A DNA stretch of 64,000 nt from Ditylenchus dipsaci (taxonomy: Eukaryota > Nematoda > Chromadorea > Rhabditida > Anguinidae). The position numbers and the translations under genes are program-made. This document shows, one piece after another, positions 42,886 through 53,601 of this stretch (the stretch's first letter is position 1; each line of letters begins with the position of its first letter). The notes beneath the pieces were generated by a model. It did not search any database, had not been told where the DNA came from, and saw only the letters and a program-made list of their open reading frames with translations. The DNA lies in the NCBI GenBank assembly GCA_004194705.1, contig SADC01001342.1:203494-267493 (forward strand). Reading direction: 5' to 3'.

Positions 42886-44780
42886 CAGAGAATACTGGCT
42901 GAATCAAACCTTGAGCCACTGGATGACCAACAATTCTCATTTGTTGGAGGTCTTGACATTTCTGCCTGTCCGGACAATAGATCACTTGGAGTGGTCAGCT
43001 ACACTGTGCTCAAATACCCTGAACTAGAGGTTAACACATCCACAAGACCTTCGTTTTTACAAGTCCTAAACTATCCTCGATTGTAGGTGGTTCATACCTC
43101 CGACCAGGTGGTCCAGCTGCCCTACCCCTACATTCCAGAGTTCTTAGCTGTACGAGAAGCATCTATATTGGCAGATATAGTGCTGAGCAATTATGACCAG
43201 CAAGTAGATCTACTACTAGTGGATGGAAATGGCATTTATCACTCGAGAATGTGTGGATCTGCCTGTCACGTAGGTTATTTGACACAGACCAGGAGTGTGG
43301 GCGTAGCCAAGAATTTCAATGGATTTCCGATGTATTCTTTCGGAATGCCTCAAAAAGACGTCAATCAGATTGAACAGGTGAATTTTTTTGAGAAATTTAT
43401 CAATTTTAAGTAACTTTGAAATAATACTCCGGCTATAAAGGGTTGTAATTTCGATTTACATGGTTTTGTGAATCCAATTTTCGGTTCCTGATTATTGAAA
43501 AAAATCTTTGGCGGGTTAATCACTGGTTTCTTCTTGATCACATTGCATTTTGACAGCAAATTTTTGCAGGGAAAAATAGCATTTTTTGCTTTTTCCTTTT
43601 TGACCCATTTTGGCCGAATTAATTTTTAATCAAAACCCGAAATGTTTTTCGTGCTGAAATGGTCATATTTAAGCGTAAAAAGTTGGTTTTATTATGAAAA
43701 AATCATTCAAAAACTGGTTTTGATATATAAAATTTCGGGATTTCGACAGTTCTTAAGAATTAATTTTTCGGGATTTTCAAACTGCAAACAAAAAGATCAA
43801 AAAGGCTGAAATATTCAGATTCCCTCGATCATACATAATTTTTGACTGCATTTTCATAATAAACAATACTATTTTACTCCAATATATGACTTTTCAACGA
43901 CGAAAACAAGAAAAATTTACATAGGGCTTCTTACGTGTGAAAAAAAGGGATTAAAGAAGCATGCTCAACTGTTTAAATTTGTCCCCGCCGATTTAAAAAT
44001 TTACCTAATCATTGAAATTGAACTTTTCAACTTTGTTTCTAACAAAACAAGGCCTAGAATTTCATTTTATTTGTAGTTTGTGGCTCTAGGTAAATTCGCC
44101 AACAAAAAATTCGTTAACAGTGAATTCGCCAACAAGTAAATTCGCCAACAATTTTTTAAGGTTACAGGTTCGAATCCTAGTGATGGCAAACTTTATTTAT
44201 TTTTCATTAAGTTCATTTTAAAAAGCCAGCAAGTTTCAAGTGGGTAGCAAAATAACCTGGCACCTTTTCCAAACAGGTATTCACATGTACTACAATAAAT
44301 GAACCTGGCGTGTGGTCAATTCGTCCACAGGTCAAAAAGGGAATATAATAGACTCTTCTTCGTACGGAATTTTAGCAAACAAAGTAAAAAACAACCCTAG
44401 TAGCGAATACTCCCTAAGTTTTATTCTCACTAAATGTCAGCTTTAAATTTTTAATATAAAAAATTGTGATTTAGAGGATAAAATCCAATCTGAAACAAGC
44501 CAAAAAGAGTGCCTATATCAAAGTGAATGCCCTAGAACCAGCTATTTTGAGTGTAATCAGGTCTAGCAACTGTTTCACACCTCAGTTTGTTTCTCCCGGT
44601 TATGGTTTGGACCTGGACTCAGCTACTCGAATAGCTGCTAAGTGTTCCTGCTTGGCCAATCCTATTCGATTGGTGAGATATATATTTCGACTTTTTACGT
44701 TATTATTTAACTTTTTATTATTATTTCAGAGTGATCTTCGTTCCAGAGCTTTACTACAACATATATTCAACTCAAATTAA
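42886..44780 (+). CDS. ENDOV: Endonuclease V
   Basis: Nuclease cleaving near inosine (RNA in metazoans). Exons visible: 42886-43029, 43087-43377, 44475-44672 and 44730-44780 (228 codons including stop). Motifs: FVGGLDISACPDNRSLGVVS with the first catalytic Asp, PYIPEFLAVREASIL with the Glu, LLVDGNGIYHSRMCGSACHV with the second Asp, and the later PGYGLDLDSATRIAAKC, NPIR and DLRSRALL. The first coding exon with the usual W-x2-EQ segment was not found, so the 5' end is open; it should lie in 42607-42870 or overlap the ALG8 tail. A one-kilobase intron (43378-44474) contains repeats. AATAAA near 44797. Confidence 0.88.
43600..44345. repeat. ENDOV intron with repeat fragments
   Basis: 44095-44155 is an array of 'taaattcgccaacaa'. 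44158-44185 is 'aggttacaggttcgaatcct' (B-box-like). 44310-44335 is 'gtcaattcgtccacagg'. These match the style of the arrays at 9393 and 56650, but no inverted partner is visible within the intron. Confidence 0.55.
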
Positions 44781-44829
44781 AAAATTGGTGTTTACAAAAT
44801 AAAATCTTAATTCATAAAGTAAATTTTAT

Positions 44830-45084
44830 GGCCTTATCCCTCAATGGGTACCGATTTTTGAGCTTGCTCCCCCTGTTGTTTTTGGCTAAACTTTTGCATG
44901 AAATTTAGCAATATAGATTTAAACCCGATAACTTCTTTTACTTAAAAGAGCTGCTTACGAACCATTTTTTCTGCATGAGAATATTCTAACATTCACGAAA
45001 AAAAAAGAAAATTTTGTGTGAAAATTTAGCAAAAAAACAACAGGGGGACCAAGTTTGAAAATCGGTACCCATTGAGGGATAGGC
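44830..45084. mobile_element. Palindromic MITE, 'tatccctcaatgggta' family
   Basis: Arms 'ggccttatccctcaatgggt' and 'acccattgagggataggc', with inner 'gctccccctgttgttttt' mirrored by 'aaaaacaacagggggacc'. Same family as 48204-48459. Target duplication not clear here. Confidence 0.7.
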
Positions 45085-45124
45085 TTTTTCTAAAAGTATG
45101 CTAGGCCGTTCTCGAGCCTTCGGT

Positions 45125-46530
45125 TTATTTCGGTCTATTTTTCACTGTACTTTTTTTTGTAGTACTTTTTGTAGTACTTTTCTGTACTTTTTTTTTCACT
45201 GTACTGTACTTTCTTTTTCACTGTACTTTTTTACTATGGTCTATTATAGGCAAGCCTTTTTTGGCGCTACGCCAATTTTGTTTTGCTATGCAATATGGTC
45301 TTACAGCGAGAAAAAAGATTTGTGACAGAAAAATATTTTTCTGTGGCAGATTTTTTTCATATTTGCGGCAAAAGGTCTTCTTACGATAAGAAAAAGGTTT
45401 GCCCTCTTCTTTACCGTATATTTTCTATGGCTGTAGGTGAAAACACGCACCAAAATACTGATCTCCCGCAGTAAATTACTGATTTACCGCAGTAAATACA
45501 TAAACAAGAGTATTTCTCGGTGTTTTTACAATCGTAAAATTTATTTTTTGGATCAACATGTAGCCCTGAATCTCTAGTTTCTAATGAGCTATTAGCTGGC
45601 TTCATCTAATATGGAAAAGTGAGTGAACAAATGGTTATGAAAAACGTGAAGTAGTTTCAAAAAAAACACATTTTCCTCAAATTTTTTCCAAATTTGTGAA
45701 GACAGTTGATAGCTCATCAGGAACTAGAGATTCAGGGCTACAAGTTGATCTAAAAATATAAATTTCAGGATTGTAAAAACACCGAAAAATACTCTTGTTT
45801 ATGTACTTACTGCGGGAAATCAGAAATAAATTTTATTTTTGCCGGAATTAAATTTTTATTTTGAGATTTTCGGCTTTTAATGATTTTTATTACTTCTCGC
45901 ATTACTGGCTAAGTTACCACTTTTTTGTAGCTCATCTCTTTTTCTATCCAATAAATGGTGATTTACCTAGCGATGGATTGTAAAAAGTGGGTAGAAGTAG
46001 AACGCCAAGAGCACTATTTGAATCAAACGGGCTCGGATTATTAGAAATTTATATATTTTTTGAACAAATTGTATTTTATATTAATTTTTGGGTGAAATTT
46101 ATAAAATTTTTGCTAAAGTTAACGTGCAAAACGTTTCGCCGACTCCTGCTGACGAGGAAACGACCCTGATGGCGCATTCACAAAGAGGATTCTGCTTGCG
46201 GATGCTAAAACAGATTCGACAATTGGAAATGGTCATAATTTTTTTAGTTTATTCAAAGTTCTTCTATTTTTGCCGTCTTGTAGCTCAAATTCAGAACTAT
46301 CCTTTCCATACCATATATAAGTTATCAATAGCTTATCTGGTAGCCATGAATCTTAGATACACGCTGGCTGAAACAGAATGATTTTTGAATAATGAAAAAA
46401 ATGTTATGGCCATTTCCGGCGAAATATCTCTTTTGACATCCGCAAACAGAATCTTCATTGTGAATGTGGCTTGACTGTGACTTGCTGGTACATCGATGAA
46501 ATTTTCGTAGAGCGTATACACGAGTTTACC
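45125..46530. repeat. Array, hairpin and inverted repeat cluster
   Basis: 45135-45235 is an array of 'ttttttcactgtactttt'. 45432-45840 is a palindrome with arms 'gcaccaaaatactgatctcc', 'gtatttctcggtgtttttac' and 'gtagccctgaatctctagtt'. 46130-46490 has inverted segments ('gattctgcttgcggatgcta' against 'tgacatccgcaaacagaatc'). Small open frames on both strands here follow the inverted repeats, so I do not call genes. Confidence 0.55.
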
Positions 46531-46539
46531 TAATTCCAC

Positions 46540-47270
46540 TTTTCAGATTTTGGTTGAGCACGCGAAAATCTCAAAATCGACCTAAATGCTTTCCGACTTT
46601 TTAGGGTTGAAAAATAAAGGCCCGGGGTCTTTGATAAAAAAATATACGGTAGACTGAAAAATTGCAAGGATTCTGATTTTGCAAGTTGTTTCTGACAAAA
46701 AAAAATTCTCCTTGTCTTCAAAGATGCATACCAATGCATTACATTAGAAGAAGGCGGGGTCTACAAGTGCTTTTTCCTCTCTTCAATATTTTCCATATAA
46801 GTTCTACCTGGTTCGGCAAAATTGTTCTACCTAGTATTTGAAAGTAGTTTGAGGTCATCAATAGCAGGTTACCCTAATTTATCCAATAACATCCCACATC
46901 TGATTCATAATTGTTTTTGTGCAGGGCTTTTTTTTGTCGAGATGATCTGATTTAATGCTCCAACTTTCTTTATAAGATGCCTTTATATTATGGTAATTGT
47001 CTGTAAATAAATCAGATCATTTCGTCAAAAAAAATGTCCTTTTCCCAAACAAAATAACTTTCCAAATATTTGACAGGAAAATGAAAATGGAAGGTCAGTC
47101 AATAGTACTCTACTGTATAACAAGAAAAATGATATTTTGTAATTTTATTGAATGCTTGCATATTTTGTACAAAACTATTTTATTTATTGTTGATAAATGC
47201 GACCACAAACATTTTTTAAATACAAGTTCTTGAATTTCAGAAAAATTCTATATGCTCTAAATTGTCTCAT
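46540..47270. other. Unassigned intergenic sequence
   Basis: 46530-46665 ('ttttggttgagcacgcgaaa') is related to 53285-53385. The rest, to the 3' end of the next minus-strand gene, shows no feature I can support. Confidence 0.4.
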
Positions 47271-47279
47271 CAATTGGCA

Positions 47280-50200
47280 TTAATTCCTGTTCTGCTGATT
47301 TCTCGGGTGGTAGGCACAAAACTCAGCAAAATCGTCAATCATCTCCTTGTCATTCCAGACCAGCTGAATCTAGAACCCAATTAAATTTAGAACATTCGTT
47401 TACTTTTCAATTTCGGGAAATGTACCTCTTTGCCCTCTTTGTTCAACATCTCCACTTGCCAGCAATATTTCTTGATAAAATATGACCAGTTGGGTTCAAG
47501 CAGTTCGGTTGCTCGTATACGCCTTCCAAATATATCTTCTATTGCTTTGTCTAGATCAGATAGCTAAAATGGATACGGGTTACAATATTTTCAAATTGTT
47601 TTGCCACTTTGAATCAAAGTATTATTTTTTTATCGCTTCTTTAAAGAACAGTTTATTTTTTTCCACCTTGACAAGGAAATAAAAATACAGTGAATTTTTT
47701 TTTGTTTCCAAAAAGAGACTGTTGATCCCTCTTGTATAAATACATGTTTGGCAAAAAAGGCTGGCAATTATTATCTGTAAATGGTCTTTATAACAAAAGA
47801 CACATCTTTTTTTAAGGTTAAATTCCTCGTCTTGTTTTTGGCTTTTTACTTCTTCTAATGACCTCATAAAAACAGCAAGATGATCAACAAAAACTAAAAG
47901 TAAAAATCTAAGAAACCAGATTGGGGGCTGGATTTCTTCGGAACATCCGGCATAGGAATCTCGACAATTTTGAAAATTCCAATTCTATTTCCTCGCAACT
48001 TACTGTGAATCCCGAACAAATTTCGTTTTTAGTAATTTTTCTGAAAAATCCCGAAATTATTCGACAAGTTTTTGGCAATCTTTATCAAATTTCAAATGAA
48101 TTCTATTTAGAAATACAAAAAGCAGATTCCCGTCCGAATTTTCATTTTTTTTCTTAATTCAGTTTTTATTCAAGACGGTTGAAAATTGCAACCCCGGTTT
48201 TTGGGCCCTATCCCTCAATGGGGTGGGGGTTTTGCCTTGGCCCCCCCCCCCTGTTATTGTTTTTTGTGAGTTTCAAGGATAAGGCTCAGGCAAAAGTAGG
48301 CCAGAGTATGTTAGGACGAACTTAATCATGAGTCTAAAATACGTTTGAGTCCCTCCTAACATACGCTGGCCTACGCTTTCTTAAGCCTAAAGCCTAAAAA
48401 TCATGAAAAAACAACAAGGGGGACCAAGGCAAAAAAACCCCCCATTGAGGGATAGGGCCGGTTTTTGTTTTAAAGGCAATCATAAAAATATTAATAAGCG
48501 ACCATTTACAGGGTGAGATTACCAGTGCTGTTTTTTTGGTAGACCTTGTAGATTCACATGTGGCTGTCACATAATTGTAGCAAATACGATAATATTTTTG
48601 TATGAAATCTCACCTGAATTTTCTGTCGATACATAACAATGAAAGAGATGAGCATGGCCACCTTCTGAATGTTGCCTTCAAAGGTAGGCTTGAAGTCATC
48701 AGCCAACTTAACCACTTCGTAATCCGATACTAGTCTGCTGGCCACTTCAAAGGGCTCAAAGATGAAAGGTGAAATATTGTAGTCACGTGTTTTCAGTGGT
48801 GCTTGCACACTTGAATGCCGGCTGGACATTGATGTTGCAGGTGATTCGTCAAGCATCGCATGTTTGGGGGTATTGCAACGAATCTGTAGCAATTCTTCAC
48901 TGCTGAATACTTGGGTTGAAGGCCGAGAAATTAATATCTAAAAGTACCTCAATTTTTCATTTGCTTTTTTGAAATCCTGAGTAGGGTAGTTAATAGTTTC
49001 CTGAAAAGAAAAGTTGAATACGAGTTGACTTTGGAAATAGAATAAAGGATGTAAATCAGGTTCTAGGATGTAGATACAGTCAACCCCCGTTATAGTGGCA
49101 CCTCCCAAAAGTTTATTCCCGCATAGGGTCTGATACTTTTTTTCACTGAACCTGTTACAACAGTCTAATCACAAAAATTGTAGATATTCCGATTGTACCG
49201 ATTGCTTTGGGTACATGACACTTCTTTCCCGGACATTTCTTTCCCGACACTTCTTTCCCGACACTTCTTTCCCGAACAGTTCTTTCCCGGACAGTTCTTT
49301 CCCGGACAGTTCTTTCCCGGACATTTCTTTCCCGGACATTTCTTTCCCGGACATTTCTTTCCCGACATTTCTTTCCCATTTCCAAATTTTATTATAAGTT
49401 ATAAATTATTGCATGAATTTTTAATTGTACTTTTTTGCTGTGTTTTATTATCTGTAGTAAGCAACTGTATTATATTTTGTTTCTTTCAGTCATGGCTTTT
49501 GTTTATCGAAATGGTAGCTTTTTTCGGGTGCCTATAGAAGCTGCTCTGGAACCAGTTGTCAGCTGTAATCGTCAGGTACAATGGTTTAATTATTTGCTGC
49601 CTTCTTTATGTAATTTTTAAGGTGGATGAACTTCTTGAACGTCCGCATGCTAGAAATTCGAGCAAAAGGAATAGAAAATATGTGCATGATGGCAGGATGT
49701 ACTGGAAGCATCGATCCTTGTCTGGAGCCAATGTTGGCGTTATCTCTGCGCTATGTGACAAGTCTGGTGAGCATGGCTGCAAAGGACGTGCATGGTTCCG
49801 TGAAAACGAAACATTTGTGAAGTATGTATTTTGTACTTTTTACGAATATTCTTATCTGATTAAGGATTGTTACTGCGCATAGCTGTGATGCTGATCCGTC
49901 TCACATTGTGACAACAGCGATTCGTAACGAAGAGAATAATTTAGCAGCTACAACGACAATGGTATTTTTTCAAGCAAATTTCGTTTAATTGTGTAGTTTC
50001 AGCGCACAGGTGATATCGTCGTGCAAGTCCGTGATCAAGCAAGGCTTTCGGGAATTCAAGAAACATTGCCTCCAATTGCTAATCGAAAGCGTGCTATTCA
50101 GCGTGTCAGATTTAATGGTGATGAAGCAGTCAGGCCTCCTCCGGTTCCAACAAATCTGCGCACTTTTGTAATTCCTCAGTCATTCCGAGAATACACAGTG

Positions 50201-52871
50201 ATCAATGGAAGGCGTCCGGATGAATGGCTGCTGGCAGATTCCGGCTATGATGAAGCAATATCAGGCAGAGTATTGATCTTTGGGCGCAAAAGTTACGAGC
50301 AATGGATGCATATGGTTAGAAGAGTCTTCGTCGATGGCACATTCAAGATCGCTCCGCCTCTATTCGAACAGGTATATTTTTTATCATGTGAACATCATTT
50401 AGTAAGATTATTAAGGTTTTCGTTGTTCTTGCTGAAAGAAATGGTTTTGTGTTTCCAATTGCTACGGCTCTGCTTCCGAATAAGCGTATGGTCACGTATA
50501 GAAAGTTCTTTGCACTACTTCAGGATGTCTTTGAAACACTTACTCCAACAGCGTTGTCATGTGATTTTGAGCTTGGAATACAGAACGCAGCAAAGGAAAT
50601 ATGGCAGGATGTATCGATTGATGGCTGTTACTGGCACCTCTGCGCGAATCTTTACAAGCACTTACAGGACGAAGGACTATCTACTCGCTACGATAATGAC
50701 GCTATGTTTGCTCATGAGGTATGGGTATTTCTTATGAACTTCATATACTTTCAATTTGTTTTAGTGCCGTAAGGTTGTTGCAATGGCCTGTGTGCCGATA
50801 CCGAATCTGAATGTAGCTTTCCAAGCGCTTCGAGAAAATCTTCCCGATGAACTTGCTCCTATCATGCATTGGTTCGAGAACAATTATTTGGGTTTAGTGG
50901 ACTGATTTAAATAGAAAAGAATTTCGTTATTTTACAGGTGCAATGAATCCTAACGGGCAGAGAAGGACTGCGCGTTTTCCAATCGACTCCTGGAATTTGG
51001 TGGAAAGAATTATGAATGATGAAGCAAGAACAAATAATTACGCAGGTATTAGTGAGTAGTATCAGTTAGCGACAGTATCTTTTAATTTATAGAAGCTTAC
51101 CACAAGAAAGTAGCCAATCAACTTGGCATTGCTCATCCAACATTGTGGAAGTTTATCGATGCTATGAAGGTGAAATGACTTTTAAATGCGTTTTGTTAAT
51201 ACAATTGGTTCAGCTTGTCCAGAGGGGTGTTGATGGTGTGTACGCTGAAATGACTCTGGGTCGAGATCCTCCAATTAAAAGGCTAAAATATCGCAAGGCG
51301 GATGACAGGATCAAAAAGAATGTGGTCAAAGCCTCTTGTAGTTGGCACCTTGTTGTTCCATTTGAGTATCTGGGCAGCATCGCAAGCAACTTCCGAATGG
51401 CACAAGGTCCGTATGAAGAACCCGTGGGACAAGCAGCTGATGAGGAAGAAGTAGATGGTGGCGATGCATTCTACCAGCAGGAAGGTAACCAAGAGGAAAA
51501 TAATTTCGAGTTATTTTATGATTAAAATCTGTTGTCTTTGGTTGTCATTAAACATTTGTTATTGTAATGTTACTGTACTCGCAATAAAAAAAATTTGGTT
51601 TAATAGTTTCTCAGATGTTGCAGCTAGAGATAGAAAGAGACCTTCGGGCGGGATTTCGGGACGTGAATTTCGGCCGAAAAAAATCGGGAGGTTCAAAAAA
51701 ATCGGGGTTTAGAAATGATCAGGCGAGATTTCGGGACGCGATTTTGGTCCAGAATCGGCTCGGGCTGGATCGGGATCCCGTCCTGTTTCTGTCTCTAGTT
51801 TCAGCTTTCGAAATTAAATTTCGGATAATATGCAAAATATAAGAAAATTTGGAAATGGGAAAGAAATGTCGGGAAAGAAATGTCCGGGAAAGAAATGTCC
51901 GGAAAGAAATGTCCGGGAAAGAACTGTCCGGGAAAGAACTGTCCGGGAAAGAACTGTCCGGGAAAGAAGTGTCGGGAAAGAAGTGTCGGGAAAGAAATGT
52001 CCGGGAAGGAAGTGTCCGGATCCCATTGCTTTTGTAAATGACAAAATTTTGCCGAAAAGACCCGCGAGCACCCCATTTTTCAAACAGGGTTGTGTCACTA
52101 TAGCTGGTACCTGCAGGTATTTTCAGCAAAATGATGTCATTAGCGAAAATGACCGGTAAATTCGGAGTCCCCACTATTTTCCTGATTAGACTGACTAATC
52201 AAATTCAGTAAAAAAGCCTAACAATTGAGGTAAAAAAAAGTCGGACCCTAGGCGGGAACGAACTTTTGAGTTGACTGTACCGTACAATTTTATTCCTTGG
52301 CGCCGAAACTTTTCAATTTTTTTGTTTATTTAGTTTTTACGGTATATATTGTAAAGATTCAACTTACATGGCCATAATGCTGCCTAGGAGATACGCATTT
52401 GGGTAGAATGCAGCTGGAGACCGGTTTTTGGTTGACCTCTTTATCTGCTTGGCTCTTGTCAATTAACTGTAGATAATAACCCGTATAAATACAACTAATT
52501 AGGATAATAACACATTTACCGTGTAAACACACACCCACTGGTCTGAGTCTGTTTTTGCAAAATCTGTTTTGAGCAAGCTAGATAATTCCAATGACTGAAG
52601 CAGGCCGGCTACTGTTCTGTAGCTCAATGAATTCGCCAGTGCACTCAACTCTTCATCAGTTTCTTGTCTAAAATGGCAGAAATTTAAAAAAAATTGAAGA
52701 AGACCATATGAGGACATACTTGAACAGACTAACAATATCCCTCTCGCAAATGGGGCAGTCAATAAGGCAGAGTATGGAGAAAAGTTGTTGGCGAAGAGCT
52801 GTCAAAACCCAACAACGATTGACTATGACTTTGTCTGTGAGCAATGGAATTTGGGTGTCAGAGCAAGACAT
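47280..52871 (-). CDS. Unidentified multi-exon protein
   Basis: Minus-strand gene whose family I do not recognise. Candidate exons: 52871-52720 (starts MSCSDTQIPLLTDKVIVN), 52667-52533 (ETDEELSALANSLSYRTVAG), 52466-52368 (DKSQADKEVNQKPVSSC), 49000-48948 (ETINYPTQDFKKANEKL), 48937-48614 (includes ISPFIFEPFEVASRLVSDYE and FKPTFEGNIQKVAMLISFIV), 47563-47426 (LSDLDKAIEDIFGRRIRATE, LEPNWSYFIKKYCWQVEML) and 47369-47280 (ends AYHPRNQQNRN). A stop between the 49000 and 48937 segments is unexplained. The intron 49001-52367 contains the pogo-type MITE and the MULE. Predicted soluble and helical. No function proposed. Confidence 0.5.
48204..48459. mobile_element. Palindromic MITE, 'tatccctcaatggg' family
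   Basis: 8-bp duplication GGTTTTTG at 48196-48203 and 48460-48467. Ends GGCCCTATCCCTCAATGGGG and CCCCATTGAGGGATAGGGCC. The centre contains an inverted 'gtaggccagagtatgttagg'/'cctaacatacgctggcctac' pair, also seen near 16435 and 57740-57870. Confidence 0.85.
49209..52024. mobile_element. Autonomous FLYWCH-MULE with array-type inverted repeats
   Basis: 8-bp duplication ATTGCTTT at 49201-49208 and 52025-52032 (a ninth base differs). Ends GGGTACATGACACTTCTTTC and GGGATCCGGACACTTCCTTC (inverse). Arrays of 'ttctttcccggacag'/'ttctttcccgacatt' at 49222-49378 and the inverse 'gggaaagaactgtccgg' at 51850-52015, each 11-12 units. Encodes the intact transposase 49492-51525. Inserted in a MITE in an intron of the 47280-52871 gene. 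Confidence 0.92.
49492..51525 (+). CDS. FLYWCH zinc-finger / MULE-domain transposase, intact
   Basis: Transposase of the element 49209-52024. Nine exons (49492-49575, 49622-49821, 49883-49961, 50003-50371, 50416-50718, 50765-50891, 50938-51045, 51093-51169, 51214-51525) give exactly 553 codons including stop, with no frame break. The N-terminal FLYWCH finger (residues about 50-110) includes KYVHDGRMYWKHR, EHGCKGRAWFRENE and NCDADPSHIV (C-C-H). The MULE catalytic core has VDGTFKIAPPLFEQ (Asp), LSCDFELGIQNA (Asp), GCYWHLCANLYKHL (C-x-H motif) and TNNYAEAYHKK (Glu). The tail is acidic (DEEEVDGG). Start chosen as the first ATG after 'ttctttcagtc'. Complete catalytic residues and clean splice sites suggest recent or current activity. 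Confidence 0.9.
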
Positions 52872-53194
52872 GCTTATAGGGTTGAAGAGTTAAGATAATT
52901 AAATGTGGTGAATGCAGAGACACTTGAATTTATCAGCTCAATCGTATCATAAACTCTGATATCAGATAAAATATGATAAAAGTGCTAATTTGACTGTTTA
53001 TTTTTTGATAAAACTTTCAAGGCCTGAAAATATTGTCAACTGGCGGCTAGGATGTACTGCTCGCCAATTTTTTTGGGTGCTTAAATTTTCTCACATATGC
53101 TATTCTGCTGTGAAGTTCAATTACCTTATTTCCGAGTCTGCCGTATATCTTCTAAAAAGGCCGCACCTTGTAGTAGTGCCCTACGTTCAACTTT

Positions 53195-53400
53195 GAGGAC
53201 CCATATCTAAGCCTAAAGCCAACATTTGCAAATCTGGTTTTTGTCTTTTTTTAACTTCTACAAGCTTTACAGATTTCGCTTTTTAGATTTTGGTTGAGCA
53301 CCCAAAAACCTTGAGATTGACCAAAAAAATTTCCGATTTTTAGGGCGTTGAAAAAAGGACTCTTATTATAAGATATACGTTATACCCTCTTCAGACCATC
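53195..53400. repeat. Dispersed repeat fragment
   Basis: 'gattttggttgagcacccaa' and 'ccgatttttagggcgttgaa' match 46548-46625. Lies between two minus-strand genes. Otherwise no feature. Confidence 0.5.
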
Positions 53401-53601
53401 TCTGCCCACAGCAAATATTTTACATCACTATTTATTGCGTTTTCTAAACTGCTATGATCTCTCCTTTACAAAAACAGTGATGATACTTTATTTTATCAAT
53501 CACAGCTACACAATTGCCATTTATATAAACAGCATGCTCAACAATTAGGCCACCTACAATAAATTGGAGACTAAATCAATATGCTTCACATGCCAATAAA
53601 T

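Larger units (their letters stand above)
49077..52277. mobile_element. Pogo/Tigger-like MITE split by the MULE
   Basis: Left part 49077-49208 starts TA-CAGTCAACCCCCGTTATAGT. Right part 52025-52277 ends 'cgaacttttgagttgactg'-TA. The two halves match 4983-5411 ('ttcccgcNtagggtcNga', 'gaccggtaaaNtcgg'). The MULE 49209-52024 occupies the middle. Confidence 0.8.

Noticed and set aside
44523..44780. Separate small gene starting at the Met in the last ENDOV exons
   Set aside because: It continues ENDOV in frame through a good acceptor at 44474 and carries the family's C-terminal motifs.
46333..46539. Minus-strand frame LYENFIDVPASHSQATFTMK as a gene
   Set aside because: The sequence is one arm of an inverted repeat whose other arm (46150-46260) has a different open frame; no homologue recognised.
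49155..49400. Overlapping frames on both strands (RERNVRERNV, SFPDSSFPD) resembling repeat proteins
   Set aside because: All three frames of the 'ttctttcccgg' array are open; the same happens in the facing array at 51850-52015.
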